In this document: positions 8,147 to 17,461 of the stretch, in pieces
How positions within the stretch are numbered: position 1 is the first letter of the stretch
Layout of the letters: every line of letters begins with the position of its first letter
NCBI GenBank assembly: GCA_947479055.1
Contig: CANJYE010000006.1
Coordinates: 25,579 to 89,578, forward strand
Source: Erythrobacteraceae bacterium
GTDB taxonomy: Bacteria; Pseudomonadota; Alphaproteobacteria; Sphingomonadales; Sphingomonadaceae
Direction of reading: 5' to 3'
DNA: 64,000 nucleotides
Notes under the pieces: model-generated
What the model saw: only the letters and a program-made list of their open reading frames with translations
Databases searched by the model: none
What the model was told of the DNA's origin: nothing
Made by a program: the position numbers and the translations under genes

Positions 8147-9556
8147 TCAGGCGCTGTAGTACATGTCGAATTCGACCGCGGACGGCGTGGTTTCCCAGCG
8201 CAGCACTTCGGGCCACTTGAGTTCGGCATAGGCTTCGATCTGGTCTTTGGTGAAGACGCCGCCTTCGATCAGATAATCGTGATCGGCTTCGAGGCATTCG
8301 AGTGCCTCGCGCAGCGAACCGCAGACGGTCGGCACGGCGGCGAGTTCGGCCGGCGGCAGATCGTAGAGGTTCTTGTCCATGGCTTCGCCCGGGTGGATCT
8401 TGTTCTTGATCCCGTCGAGACCGGCCATCAGCAGCGCGGCGTAGCACAGATACGGGTTGGCCATCGCATCGGGGAAACGGAATTCCACGCGCTTGGCCTT
8501 TTCGCCCGTGCCGTAGGGAATACGGCAGGAAGCCGAGCGGTTGCGGGCCGAATAGGCCAGCAGCACCGGGGCTTCGTAGCCCGGCACCAGCCGCTTGTAG
8601 CTGTTGGTGGTCGGGTTGGTGAAGGCGTTGAGCGACTTGGCATGCTTGATCACGCCGCCGATGAAGTAGAGGCACATGTCGGACAGGCCGGCATAGCCGT
8701 TACCGGCGAACAGCGGCTTGTTCTTGTCCCAGATCGAGATGTGGGTGTGCATGCCCGAACCATTGTCGGTCATGATCGGCTTGGGCATGAAAGTCGCGGT
8801 CTTGCCATAGGCATGTGCGACCTGGTGGACGACGTACTTGTACACCTGCATGCGGTCGGCGGTCTGCACCAGCGTGCCGAAGGTCAGGCCGAGCTCATGC
8901 TGGGCGCTGGCCACTTCGTGGTGATGCTTGTCGCAGGGCAGGCCCATCTCGATCATGGTCGAAACCATCTCGCCACGGATATCGACGCAGCTGTCGACCG
9001 GGGCGACCGGGAAATAGCCGCCCTTGACGCGCGGACGATGGGCCATGTTGCCGGCGTCATATTCGCGATCGGAGTTGGTCGGCAGTTCGATATCGTCGAT
9101 CTTGAAGCCGTTGCCGGTGTAACCGTCATAGAAGCGGACATCGTCGAAGATGAAGAATTCGGCTTCCGGGCCGACATAGACGGTGTCGCCGATGCCGGCG
9201 GCCTTGACGTAGCTTTCGGCGCGCTTGGCGGTCGAACGCGGATCGCGCGAATAAAGCTCGCCGCTGGAGGGTTCGACGATGTCGCAGCAGATGATCATCA
9301 TCGGCGTGGCGCTGAACGGATCGATGAAGATCGCATCCAGATCGGGCTTGAGGATCATGTCCGATTCATTGATCGCCTTCCAGCCTTCGATCGACGAACC
9401 GTCGAACATCAGGCCTTCTTCCAGCTCGTCCTCGGTCAGCCGGGCGGCGACCATGGTGAGGTGCTGCCACTTGCCCTTGGGATCGGTGAAACGCAGATCG
9501 ACCCATTCGATCTCCTCGTCCTTGATCCTTTTGACGACGTCCTTTGCACTGGCCAT
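8147..9556 (-). CDS. glnA: Type I glutamine synthetase
   Basis: A 469-residue GSI-beta enzyme that makes glutamine from glutamate, ammonia and ATP. It shows [18 protein letters not shown] near the N-terminus and PTNSDREYD. The ATP and active-site segment includes [21 protein letters not shown], and the adenylylation site is Y398 in [10 protein letters not shown], so it is probably controlled by GlnE. ATG 9556 is chosen for the family-typical start [23 protein letters not shown]; a longer frame to 9604 is non-conserved. It lies 75 bp downstream of glnB in the same direction, the usual alphaproteobacterial glnBA operon, with a clear terminator behind it. Confidence 0.97.
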   Translation of the reverse strand: MASAKDVVKRIKDEEIEWVDLRFTDPKGKWQHLTMVAARLTEDELEEGLMFDGSSIEGWKAINESDMILKPDLDAIFIDPFSATPMMIICCDIVEPSSGELYSRDPRSTAKRAESYVKAAGIGDTVYVGPEAEFFIFDDVRFYDGYTGNGFKIDDIELPTNSDREYDAGNMAHRPRVKGGYFPVAPVDSCVDIRGEMVSTMIEMGLPCDKHHHEVASAQHELGLTFGTLVQTADRMQVYKYVVHQVAHAYGKTATFMPKPIMTDNGSGMHTHISIWDKNKPLFAGNGYAGLSDMCLYFIGGVIKHAKSLNAFTNPTTNSYKRLVPGYEAPVLLAYSARNRSASCRIPYGTGEKAKRVEFRFPDAMANPYLCYAALLMAGLDGIKNKIHPGEAMDKNLYDLPPAELAAVPTVCGSLREALECLEADHDYLIEGGVFTKDQIEAYAELKWPEVLRWETTPSAVEFDMYYSA

Positions 9557-9631
9557 TTTCGGTAATCCCTTCTGTGCCGTTAAACCCGAACCGCCCCCGA
9601 CCACGGGGACGGCCCAAAACTCGTAAACTGA

Positions 9632-10186
<555 letters not shown>

Positions 10187-10203
10187 TTAATCACGACACT
10201 GCC

Positions 10204-10229
10204 CGATTCTTGGGCATGGCGGCAAGAAT
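10204..10229 (-). terminator. Hairpin at the 3' end of argC
   Basis: A perfect 8-bp stem, GATTCTTG/CAAGAATC, with a 10-base loop overlaps the argC stop codon. There is no T-run, so it may be a weak terminator or an mRNA-end stabiliser between argC and the downstream glnB promoter. Confidence 0.35.
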
Positions 10230-11152
10230 CACAGTCGCAAAGCCTCTGTTTCAGGCAGCCCCGCCATCAGGTTGAGCGACTGCACGGCGGCTCCGCTTGC
10301 CCCCTTGCCGAGGTTGTCGAGCACCGCCACCAGCCGCACCTGCCCGCCATCGACATCGCCGTAGACATAAAGGTCCAGCCGGTCGCTGGCCGGGCGGGAC
10401 CGGGTCAGCAGCAGTTCGCCCGGAGTATCCCCGCTCACCCCCACGATCGGGCTGCCCTGGTAGAACCGGGCAAGGCAGGCGCGCAATTCGTCGGCGCTGG
10501 CGGTGCAGCCCATTGCGGCGAGCGGGAGCGGCACGTCCACCACCATTCCGCGATGGGCGGGAATGACGGCGGGCGAGAACACCGGGGCATGGGCCAGCCC
10601 GGCATGGCGCTGCATCTCGGGCAGGTGCTTGTGGCCCATGGTGAGGCCATAGGCGCGAAAGGCGATGTCGGGATCGGCTTCAAACCGCTCGATCAGCGCC
10701 TTGCCGCCGCCGGAATAGCCCGAGACGGCGTTGACGGTATAGGGCCAGTCGGCAGGCAGCAGCCCGGCCCGCACCAACGGCGCGACAAGGGCAAGGAAGC
10801 CGGTGGGATAGCAGCCGGGATTGCTGACCCGGCTAGCCTGGGCCACCGCTTCGCGCCCGACCAGTTCGGGAAAGCCATAGGTCCAGCCGTCGGCCACCCG
10901 GTGCGCGCTCGACGCGTCGATGATCCGCACCTTGCTGCCCTGCGCCAGCTCCACCGCTTCGATCGCGGCATCGTCATGCAGGCACAGGATGGCGAAATCG
11001 GCGGCATGCAGCGCGTCCTTGCGCGCCGCGCTCGACTTGCGCTGGGCGTCATCGAGGATGAGGAGTGCGAATTCGCTCCGTCCCGCCAGCCGCTCGGCGA
11101 TTTCGAGCCCGGTGGTGCCGGCCGCGCCGTCGATGAAAACTGTCTGTGCCAT
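10229..11152 (-). CDS. argC: N-acetyl-gamma-glutamyl-phosphate reductase, type 2
   Basis: A 307-residue enzyme of arginine synthesis that reduces N-acetylglutamyl-5-phosphate to the semialdehyde with NADPH. It is the shorter type 2 form. The nucleotide-binding loop is DGAAGTTG near residues 9-16 and the catalytic cysteine is C114 in SNPGCYPTG. The later LTMGHKHLPEMQRH contains the His/Glu expected in the active site. Its ATG overlaps the TGA of the upstream SH3 gene by one base (TGATG), so the two are translationally coupled. The aminopeptidase gene lies further upstream on the same strand. Confidence 0.93.
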   Translation of the reverse strand: MAQTVFIDGAAGTTGLEIAERLAGRSEFALLILDDAQRKSSAARKDALHAADFAILCLHDDAAIEAVELAQGSKVRIIDASSAHRVADGWTYGFPELVGREAVAQASRVSNPGCYPTGFLALVAPLVRAGLLPADWPYTVNAVSGYSGGGKALIERFEADPDIAFRAYGLTMGHKHLPEMQRHAGLAHAPVFSPAVIPAHRGMVVDVPLPLAAMGCTASADELRACLARFYQGSPIVGVSGDTPGELLLTRSRPASDRLDLYVYGDVDGGQVRLVAVLDNLGKGASGAAVQSLNLMAGLPETEALRL

Positions 11153-11517
11153 CAGGCGAGCGCCTCCAGCTGGCTGAGCGCGACATAGCCGCAGGGGCCT
11201 TCCAGCCCGTTGCAGGTGCCCCAGGCCCAGTCACCCTGCAGATCGAGTACGTCGAACGAAAATCCGCCGTCCAGTTGGCGGGCCGCATCGGCATCCTCAC
11301 GCGGGGCGGCGCGCAGCACGGCTCCGCCAGCCACGACGATTCGCGGCTGGGGCACGGCGTAATGCGGCACGAAGTAGCGCCCCGCCAGCGCGATATGAGC
11401 AAGATCGCCCCGCAACGGCAGTTGGCCCTCAACGGGCTTTGCCACCGGCCCCGCCAGAACTAGGGGGCCAGCAGGGACGATGCTTTCGGCATCAGCTTTG
11501 GCGACGGGTCCGGTCAA
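11152..11517 (-). CDS. SH3-like domain protein (short relative of C40 peptidase N-terminal region)
   Basis: About 121 residues if read from TTG 11517; a GTG at 11445 would give about 97. The conserved-looking core is LPLRGDLAHIALAGRYFVPHYAVP, then VVAGGAVLRAAPREDA, then WAWGTCNGLEGPCGYVALSQLEAL. This resembles the bacterial SH3 domain that normally precedes an NlpC/P60 (C40) peptidase domain in sphingomonads. No peptidase domain follows: the frame stops inside the argC start. It sits between an M17 aminopeptidase and argC, all on one strand. It may be an SH3-only protein or the remnant of a C40 peptidase. The start is uncertain. Confidence 0.55.
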   Translation of the reverse strand: MTGPVAKADAESIVPAGPLVLAGPVAKPVEGQLPLRGDLAHIALAGRYFVPHYAVPQPRIVVAGGAVLRAAPREDADAARQLDGGFSFDVLDLQGDWAWGTCNGLEGPCGYVALSQLEALA

Positions 11518-11591
11518 TTCTAAATTTTGCCTGCGGATGAAGGAATGCGCGCGCTTAGCCGGACGGCTGCGATCCGGCAAGTTTCCATGGT

Positions 11592-12989
11592 TCAGCCAAA
11601 CCGTTCGCGCAGCATCCGCCAACTCGCGCGCAGGCCCAGTGCGTCGCCGCCCTTGGGCCGTCCGGGCTTGGCGGCGGGGCGCCAGGCGAAGGTGTCGAAA
11701 TGGGCCCAGTCGATGCCTTCCGCCACAAACTTGTCGAGGAACAGTGCCGCTACGCTCGCCCCGGCATAGCCGTTTTCGGGCGAGTTGCTGGTGTCGGCGA
11801 TGTCGGACTTGAGATATTCGCGATAGGCCTCGTACATCGGCAGTCGCCAGCATTCATCATCGCAGCCGCGCCCGGCGGCGAGCAGCGCCTCGGCCGTGGC
11901 GTCCAGCCTTGTGAACAGCGCGGGCAGGTCCGGCCCCAGCGCAACCCGCGCCGCGCCGGTCAGCGTGGCGAAATCGAGAACCAGTTCCGGCTCCAGTTCC
12001 GAAGCGCGGGCGAGCGCATCGGCCAGCACCAGGCGGCCTTCTGCATCGGTGTTGCCGATTTCCACGGTCAGCCCCAGCCTCGACCTGACCACGTCACCTG
12101 GGCGGAAGGCATTGCCGGCAATCGCGTTCTCCACCGCCGGGACCAGCAGCGTCAGCCGCACGTTCAGCCCCGCGCCCATCACCAGCCCGGCCAGCGCCAG
12201 CGCATGCGCCGCGCCGCCCATGTCCTTCTTCATCAGCGCCATGCCGGCAGCGGGTTTGATATCCAGCCCGCCCGAATCGAAGCACACCCCCTTGCCGACG
12301 ATAACGAGGCGCGGGGCCTTGGCATCGCCCCATTCCAGCTCGATCATGCGCGGGGCATGGTGGCGCGAGGCGGCCCGGCCGACGGCATGGACCAGCGGAT
12401 ATTCACGCTCCAGCGCCTCGCCTTTGGTCACCCGCACCTGAGCGCCATGCTGGCGGGCCAGCGCCTCGATCTCGGCCTCCAGCGCGGCGGGGCCCATGTC
12501 TTCCGCCGGGGTGTTGACCAGATCGCGCACCTTGGCGACCGCGCGGGCTTCGGCGCGGGCGGGCTCGATCGCCTTGGCCTCGGCGGTCAGCAGGATGCGC
12601 GGGCCGGTCGGGTCCTTGTCTTCGCGGTAACGGGTAAAGCTATATTGCGCGGTCTGCCAGCCGAGCAGTGCCGGTCCGGGCTCTGCTCCGACAAGGCGAT
12701 AGGTCCCGGCGGGGAGCTTTTCGGCCAGCTTGGCCAGGCACCAGCTCGACAGCGCATCGGGCTTTGCCACGCCACCTACCGCGAACCAGCCCCCGTTCTT
12801 TTCATTGGTGCCATCGGGCAGAATCGCCGTTTCATAGCCCGCCCCCTTGAACCGCTGCGCTTCCACCGCCGCGCGTTGCCCGGCGGACAGGGTTTTCAGC
12901 CAGTCTGGCAGGCTGTCCTTGCTGACGAGGTGGATGGCAGTGGCGTCCTGCCCGCGATCGGGCTGGATGAGGGAGTGTTTGTCGGTCAT
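11592..12989 (-). CDS. Leucyl aminopeptidase family protein (M17)
   Basis: A 465-residue cytoplasmic metallo-exopeptidase. The two-metal active site is visible: K233 and D238 in VGKGVCFDSGG, K245, D256 in MKKDMGGA, and the M17 signature NTDAEGRL at 313-320. The N-terminal macro-like domain is shorter and more divergent than in E. coli PepA, as usual for alphaproteobacterial paralogues. It is divergent from the methionine aminopeptidase gene, with 87 bp between starts, and is followed on its own strand by the SH3 protein and argC. Confidence 0.92.
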   Translation of the reverse strand: MTDKHSLIQPDRGQDATAIHLVSKDSLPDWLKTLSAGQRAAVEAQRFKGAGYETAILPDGTNEKNGGWFAVGGVAKPDALSSWCLAKLAEKLPAGTYRLVGAEPGPALLGWQTAQYSFTRYREDKDPTGPRILLTAEAKAIEPARAEARAVAKVRDLVNTPAEDMGPAALEAEIEALARQHGAQVRVTKGEALEREYPLVHAVGRAASRHHAPRMIELEWGDAKAPRLVIVGKGVCFDSGGLDIKPAAGMALMKKDMGGAAHALALAGLVMGAGLNVRLTLLVPAVENAIAGNAFRPGDVVRSRLGLTVEIGNTDAEGRLVLADALARASELEPELVLDFATLTGAARVALGPDLPALFTRLDATAEALLAAGRGCDDECWRLPMYEAYREYLKSDIADTSNSPENGYAGASVAALFLDKFVAEGIDWAHFDTFAWRPAAKPGRPKGGDALGLRASWRMLRERFG

Positions 12990-13076
12990 GGCGGTGATCT
13001 AGGGAAGGAACGCGCGATATTCGAGCGGAAACCTCAAGTCTCGCAATTCGTGGCCGGGCTCGCTACATGGGCTGGC

Positions 13077-13901
13077 ATGACCGAATACCAGACCATCGCC
13101 GCCTCCGACACCGTCCTGCGCGACGGCACCATTAAGCTGCACGGGGACGAAGCCTTCGAAGCCATGCGCCGCGCCGGGCGGCTGGCGGCGGAAATCCTCG
13201 ATGAGATGGTGCCATTGGTCCAGCCCGGCGTCACCACCCAGGCGCTGGACGATGTCGTGCGCCAGATGACGTTGGACGGCGGGGCGATTCCCGCCACGCT
13301 GGGCTATCGCGGCTATGCGCACAGCTGCTGCATCTCGATCAACCATGTGGTGTGCCACGGCATCCCTTCGGACAAGGTGCTGAAGGACGGCGATATCGTC
13401 AATATCGACGTCACCCCGCTGCTGGATGGCTGGCATGGCGATTCCAGCCGGATGTACCTGGTTGGCGATGTGCCGCTGAAAGCGCGGCGGCTGGTCGATG
13501 TCACCCATGAATGCCTGATGATCGGGATTGACCAGTGCAAGCCCGGCGCGCGGCTGGGCGATATTGGCGCGGCGATCCAGGCCCATGCCGAACAGCACCG
13601 CTATGGCGTGGTCCGCGAATTCTGCGGGCATGGCCTCGGCCGCCTGTTCCACGACGCGCCCGAAGTGATCCACGCCGCCCGCGCCGGCAGCGGGCCGGAA
13701 CTGAAGCCGGGAATGTTCTTCACGATCGAGCCGATGATCAACCTCGGCAAGCCCTGGGTGAAGATGCTGTCCGACGGCTGGACGGCGGTGACGCGCGACA
13801 AATCGCTGTCGGCCCAGTTCGAGCATTCGATCGGCATTACCGAGACGGGCTGCGAGGTGTTCACGCTGAGCCCGAAGGGGCTGGACAAGCCGCCTTATTG
13901 A
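13077..13901 (+). CDS. map: Type I methionine aminopeptidase
   Basis: A 274-residue enzyme that removes the initiator methionine from nascent proteins. The M24 metal ligands are present: two Asp in VNIDVTPLLDGWHGDSS, His in EFCGHGLGRLFH, Glu in FFTIEPMIN and Glu in SAQFEHSIGIT. The substrate-pocket His is in CCISINHVVCHGIP. ATG 13077 gives MTEYQTIAASDT; sequence upstream in the same frame is antisense to the aminopeptidase and has no family similarity. It ends 31 bp before the convergent VOC-family gene. Confidence 0.95.
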   Translation: MTEYQTIAASDTVLRDGTIKLHGDEAFEAMRRAGRLAAEILDEMVPLVQPGVTTQALDDVVRQMTLDGGAIPATLGYRGYAHSCCISINHVVCHGIPSDKVLKDGDIVNIDVTPLLDGWHGDSSRMYLVGDVPLKARRLVDVTHECLMIGIDQCKPGARLGDIGAAIQAHAEQHRYGVVREFCGHGLGRLFHDAPEVIHAARAGSGPELKPGMFFTIEPMINLGKPWVKMLSDGWTAVTRDKSLSAQFEHSIGITETGCEVFTLSPKGLDKPPY

Positions 13902-13932
13902 GGCGGGCGCTGAGGATTACCCGAGATAGCAG

Positions 13933-14373
13933 TCAGCCTTTACCCTCGTCACCAGTCAGCTGGAACTCCCCGATCAGCAATTCGATGCCGAAGCGCGTGT
14001 CCGGCTTGCTTTCGCGCAGGATCTGGTAGCGGTGCGCCCAGGGTTCGTCGCCGAGCAGGTTGAACTCGCCTTCCACCGGCAATCCGGCCTTGCGGAAATC
14101 TTCCCACGCCCTTTCGATGCTCGCCACCTTGAACACCGGCACCCAATAGCCGGAACCGCGCGCCTTCAGGAGTTCCGCGAAAAATCCCTCGTCCGAGAGC
14201 GGGGCGATGATTTCCAGCCCTGCATCGACGTCGAAGGCGATGCGCAGCTGCAGGTCCTCCCGGTGATAGGTCTCGCCGAAATCGACTTTCAGGCATTCGG
14301 TGAAATGCGCCACGGTCGCGTCGAAATCCTCGCCGCTCACAACCACCCATGCGTGATCGAGCTTGCCGCTCAT
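13933..14373 (-). CDS. VOC/glyoxalase-fold protein
   Basis: A 146-residue protein with paired beta-alpha-beta-beta-beta units: KLDHAWVVVSGEDFDATVAHFTECLKVDFG in the first half and WVPVFKVASIERAWEDFRKAGLPVEGEF in the second. That is the vicinal-oxygen-chelate arrangement. An Asp-rich DVDAGLEIIAP strand lies between them. The metal ligands cannot be assigned with confidence, so the activity (dioxygenase, lyase or resistance protein) is open. ATG 14373 gives the shortest start directly before the first strand. It is the last gene of a leftward group that includes ccmAB, 106 bp away. Confidence 0.65.
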   Translation of the reverse strand: MSGKLDHAWVVVSGEDFDATVAHFTECLKVDFGETYHREDLQLRIAFDVDAGLEIIAPLSDEGFFAELLKARGSGYWVPVFKVASIERAWEDFRKAGLPVEGEFNLLGDEPWAHRYQILRESKPDTRFGIELLIGEFQLTGDEGKG

Positions 14374-14479
14374 GAAACCTCTCCATCCATGCGCCGTTTG
14401 AGGCGGTTTGGAGACCTGTTTCGCGGATCGGGGAGAGCGAAGCAACGACCGTGAACGGTATAATCCTGCCAATCTGGCG

Positions 14480-15136
14480 TCACCCCTCGCGCGCTGCCCT
14501 GATCGCCGCCCCGCCGGCGAACGGCGTTACCGCCACCAGCGCGAGGCTGATCGCGGCGCACAGGGCGAGGCCACTTTCGCCGCCGGTGGCGAGGCTGCCC
14601 GCGCCGAACACCAGCAGCGGCACCGCCAGCGGGATCAGCAGCAGCCCGGCCAGCGCCGCCCCGCCGCGTAAAGACGCGGTCAGCGCGGCGATCATCACGC
14701 CGATCGCGGCGAGGCCCGGCGTGCCTGCCAAGAGGCCCAGTTCGACCGTGCGCAGCGTGGCTCCCTCAATCCCCAGCAAGGCGGCGGCGGGCAGGGCGGC
14801 CAGCATCAGCGTCGGCCCGAAAGTCAGCCAATGCGCCAGCATCCTGACCGCGATCACCATCTCCTCGGCGATGCCGCGCAGCGCCCATTGGTCGAAGAAA
14901 CCCTGTTCGAGATCGGGCGCGACCAGCCGGTCGAGCGGGAGGATCGCGGCCAGCAGCGCCGCCACCCAGATCACCCCGCCGCCGGTCCGGGCGAGCAGCG
15001 GCGCGTCGGGCCCGACGCCAAAGGGATAGAGCATCGCCACCGACAGAAAGAACAGCAGCGGCATCACCACCCCGCCGCGCCGCCCGCCGATCAGCAACGC
15101 GAGATCGCGCCGCAGGAGAGTGGGCAGCGCGCTCAT
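14480..15136 (-). CDS. ccmB: Heme exporter membrane subunit CcmB
   Basis: A 218-residue inner-membrane protein with about six hydrophobic segments, the normal CcmB size. The start [24 protein letters not shown] and the LDRLVAPDLEQGFFDQW loop are family-typical. With CcmA it forms the ABC complex that works with CcmC to load heme on CcmE for cytochrome c maturation. Its ATG overlaps the ccmA stop by four bases (ATGA). No ccmC, ccmD or ccmE follows, so those must lie elsewhere. Confidence 0.93.
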   Translation of the reverse strand: MSALPTLLRRDLALLIGGRRGGVVMPLLFFLSVAMLYPFGVGPDAPLLARTGGGVIWVAALLAAILPLDRLVAPDLEQGFFDQWALRGIAEEMVIAVRMLAHWLTFGPTLMLAALPAAALLGIEGATLRTVELGLLAGTPGLAAIGVMIAALTASLRGGAALAGLLLIPLAVPLLVFGAGSLATGGESGLALCAAISLALVAVTPFAGGAAIRAAREG

Positions 15137-15711
15137 GCGGCAAACTGCCCGAGTTCGATCCGCGCGAGGCCGGGCACCGCCAGCGGCTGGTGCGAAGCGA
15201 TCAGAGCGATCCCGCCCGCCGCGCAATGGGCCGCGATCAGCCGTTCCACGGTGGCGATGGCGGCGGTGTCGAGCCCGTTGAGCGGTTCATCCAGCAGCCA
15301 CAGCGGCGCGGCCTGCCCGACCAGCCGGGCCAGCGCCGCGCGCTTCCTCTGCCCGGTGGAAAGATAGCGCACCGGCACGTCGAGCAATTCGCCAAGGCCG
15401 AGCAGGACCGCCTCATTGTCGGTCGGTCCGTCGATCCGCTGCCAGAAATTCAGCGACTGGCCCAACGGCAGATGCGGGTCGAGCGCCGGATGCTCGTCGA
15501 TCAGGCCGACTTCGCCCGCGCGCGTCACGCTGCCGGCCCAGGGGCGCAGCAGCCCGGCAAGGATGCGCAGCAGGCTGGATTTGCCGATCCCGTTGGCCCC
15601 GGCGATGTGCAGCGCCTCGCCCCCTGCCAGCGCGAAGGACAGCCCGCGAAACAGCACGCGGTCGCCGCGACGGCAGGCAAGATCACTCGCGGCAAGGCGG
15701 CAGGGTTGCAT
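15133..15711 (-). CDS. ccmA: Heme exporter ATPase CcmA
   Basis: A 192-residue ABC ATPase, short as CcmA proteins are. Walker A is GANGIGKSS (38-46), the ABC signature LSTGQ (117-121) is followed by KRAALARL, and Walker B is LWLLDEP (137-143) with the D-loop NGLDTAA. The switch histidine is in [12 protein letters not shown] 15711 is chosen because the longer frame to 15897 is antisense to the pterin dehydratase gene. It is coupled to ccmB by a four-base overlap. Confidence 0.93.
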   Translation of the reverse strand: MQPCRLAASDLACRRGDRVLFRGLSFALAGGEALHIAGANGIGKSSLLRILAGLLRPWAGSVTRAGEVGLIDEHPALDPHLPLGQSLNFWQRIDGPTDNEAVLLGLGELLDVPVRYLSTGQRKRAALARLVGQAAPLWLLDEPLNGLDTAAIATVERLIAAHCAAGGIALIASHQPLAVPGLARIELGQFAA

Positions 15712-15760
15712 GGGGCCTCGCGATAGGGGAAGTGTTGCCGACTGCCAAGGAGCCGCAACG

Positions 15761-16051
15761 ATGGCCATTCCCCACCTCAGTGATGCCGAACGCGCTGCCG
15801 CCCTGGCCGGACTGCCGCAATGGCAGCTGCGCGCCGACGGGCTGGCGATCACCCGGACCTTCCGCTTCGCCGATTTCAGCGAGGCCTTCGCCTTCATGAC
15901 CCGCGTTGCCCTGCTGGCCGAGGCGCAGGACCATCATCCCGAATGGTTCAACGTCTGGAACAGGGTGGAAATCACGCTCACCACCCATGATGCGGGCGGG
16001 ATTTCGGCGAGGGATGTGAAGATGGCACGGGAAATTAACAAGTTGGCTTGA
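15761..16051 (+). CDS. Pterin-4a-carbinolamine dehydratase
   Basis: A 96-residue protein, the normal size for the PCD/DCoH family. It dehydrates 4a-hydroxytetrahydrobiopterin in pterin recycling. The motif [24 protein letters not shown] contains the catalytic histidine pair and the family Trp. ATG 15761 follows AAGGAG at a good distance. It is divergent from ccmA, with 49 bp between starts. Phenylalanine hydroxylase, its usual partner, is not in the window. Confidence 0.92.
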   Translation: MAIPHLSDAERAAALAGLPQWQLRADGLAITRTFRFADFSEAFAFMTRVALLAEAQDHHPEWFNVWNRVEITLTTHDAGGISARDVKMAREINKLA

Positions 16052-16060
16052 TGGAGTGGC

Positions 16061-16378
16061 TTGCTGATTTTGGGTATGGGGATGGAATTGGCCGGGATGT
16101 CTCTTTTCATCGGCTGCATTGCGGCGCTGATAATCATCAACCTGTGGACGATGCTGCGTTTCTGGCAGGACAAGGCATGGGCCAGACAAGGCGAACGGCG
16201 CATTCCGGAAGCTGATCTGCTGGGACTGGCGATAATTGGCGGCACACCCGGCGCGCTGCTGGCGCGCCATCTGTTCCGGCACAAGACGCGCAAGCAGCCC
16301 TTTTCGACCTATCTCTACCTGATCGGCGTCGTGCAGTTGGGTCTGGTGGTGGGCATTTTCGTGCCGGTCGATCTCTGA
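16061..16378 (+). CDS. DUF1294 membrane protein
   Basis: About 95-105 residues. It has an N-terminal hydrophobic helix (FIGCIAALIIINLWTML), then WQDKAWARQGERRIPEADLLGLAIIGGTPGALLARHLFRHKTRKQPF, the characteristic DUF1294 core, and a second helix (YLYLIGVVQLGLVVGIFV). The function of the family is unknown. The start is uncertain: TTG 16061 has GGAG upstream, ATG 16076 and 16082 are alternatives. It begins 10 bp after the pterin dehydratase stop and converges on alkA with a 6-bp gap. Confidence 0.8.
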   Translation: MLILGMGMELAGMSLFIGCIAALIIINLWTMLRFWQDKAWARQGERRIPEADLLGLAIIGGTPGALLARHLFRHKTRKQPFSTYLYLIGVVQLGLVVGIFVPVDL

Positions 16379-16384
16379 GGCGCT

Positions 16385-17002
16385 TTAAATCGCCGGATTG
16401 TCGTAACAATGCCAGGTGAAGATCGCAACCGCGCCGCGATGGGGGCGCCAGTCTTCGGCCAGCGCGCGGGTGGCTTTTTCGGCGGGGCGTTCGGGCAGGG
16501 CGAGGATGCGGTGGAGCCCCGCTTGCACGCCAAGGTCTCCGGCCGGCCAGATATCGGCCCGCCCTTCGGCGAACAGCAGGTAGATTTCGGCAGACCAGCG
16601 GCCGATGCCCTTGATCCGCACCAGTTCGGCAATCGCCGCCTCGTCATCCTCCGGCAGCTGGTCGAGGTCGAGCGTGCCCGAGGCGACCAGTTCGCACAGG
16701 GATCGGGCATAGCCCTGCTTCTGGCGCGACAGGCCGCAGGCCCGCAAGGCATCGAAATCGGCGGCAAGGAGCTCTTCCGCCAACAGTTCGGGCCCGAATT
16801 GCGCTTCCAGCTTGCGCCAGACCGAAGCCGCCGCTGCCACGCTGACCTGCTGGCCGACGATGGTGCGCAATAGCGTGCGGTAACCGGTCGTGCTGCTGCG
16901 CGGCTCGGGATAGCCGGCCAGTTCCAGCGCGCGGGCGAAGGCCGGTTCGCGCGCGGCCACGGCGTCCAGTCCGCCGCGCAATTGTGTCGAATCGAGGCCC
17001 AT
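16385..17002 (-). CDS. DNA-3-methyladenine glycosylase II, AlkA-type (HhH-GPD)
   Basis: A 205-residue base-excision glycosylase that removes alkylated purines. The helix-hairpin-helix is [18 protein letters not shown], followed by the catalytic Asp in [11 protein letters not shown], both typical of AlkA/MAG. The N-terminal [20 protein letters not shown] matches the HhH-GPD fold start. There is no iron-sulfur cysteine loop and no N-terminal Ada domain, so it is a compact single-domain enzyme. It is divergent from the ferredoxin gene 99 bp away. Confidence 0.9.
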   Translation of the reverse strand: MGLDSTQLRGGLDAVAAREPAFARALELAGYPEPRSSTTGYRTLLRTIVGQQVSVAAAASVWRKLEAQFGPELLAEELLAADFDALRACGLSRQKQGYARSLCELVASGTLDLDQLPEDDEAAIAELVRIKGIGRWSAEIYLLFAEGRADIWPAGDLGVQAGLHRILALPERPAEKATRALAEDWRPHRGAVAIFTWHCYDNPAI

Positions 17003-17101
17003 GGTCGCTCCCTGTCGCCGTCCCGCTTGTCAAACGGCTCGCAACTGCTTAGCAGCGCCGCCAAACAGCCGACAGGCACTTATCACGAGGATTCTTTTCC
17101 C

Positions 17102-17419
17102 ATGCCCAATCTGATCGTTGTCAATCGCGATGGCTCGGAAGCGACTGTCGAGGCCAAGGCCGGCAACAGCGTCATGGAAGCGATTCGCGACAATGGCTAT
17201 GATGAACTGCTGGCGCTGTGCGGCGGCTGCTGCAGCTGCGCGACCTGCCACATCTATGTCGATCCGGCCTTCGCCGGCCAGATGCCGAAGATGACCGAGG
17301 ACGAGAACGACCTGCTCGACAGTTCCGACCACCGCAACGAACAGTCGCGCCTGTCCTGCCAGATCCGGATGAGCGACGCGCTCGACGGTCTGCGCGTCAC
17401 CATCGCGCCGGAAGACTGA
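17102..17419 (+). CDS. 2Fe-2S ferredoxin, adrenodoxin type
   Basis: A 105-residue electron carrier. Its cluster ligands fit the adrenodoxin spacing: C40, C46, C49 ([10 protein letters not shown], with two extra cysteines C43 and C44) and C86 in RLSCQIRM. The acidic stretch [15 protein letters not shown] is the usual partner-binding helix. Such ferredoxins serve P450s, Rieske oxygenases or Fe-S assembly; none is adjacent. cysK follows 42 bp downstream. The ferredoxin-dependent type of sulfite reductase at 49-51 kb could be a client, but that is inference. Confidence 0.93.
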   Translation: MPNLIVVNRDGSEATVEAKAGNSVMEAIRDNGYDELLALCGGCCSCATCHIYVDPAFAGQMPKMTEDENDLLDSSDHRNEQSRLSCQIRMSDALDGLRVTIAPED

Positions 17420-17461
17420 AAGCCGTTGCGGTGATCGCAGACGCGGCCTAACCCTGCGCGC

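Noticed and set aside
8141..9565. Open frame of 474 codons on the plus strand
   Set aside because: It is antisense to glnA; composition is typical of a shadow frame.
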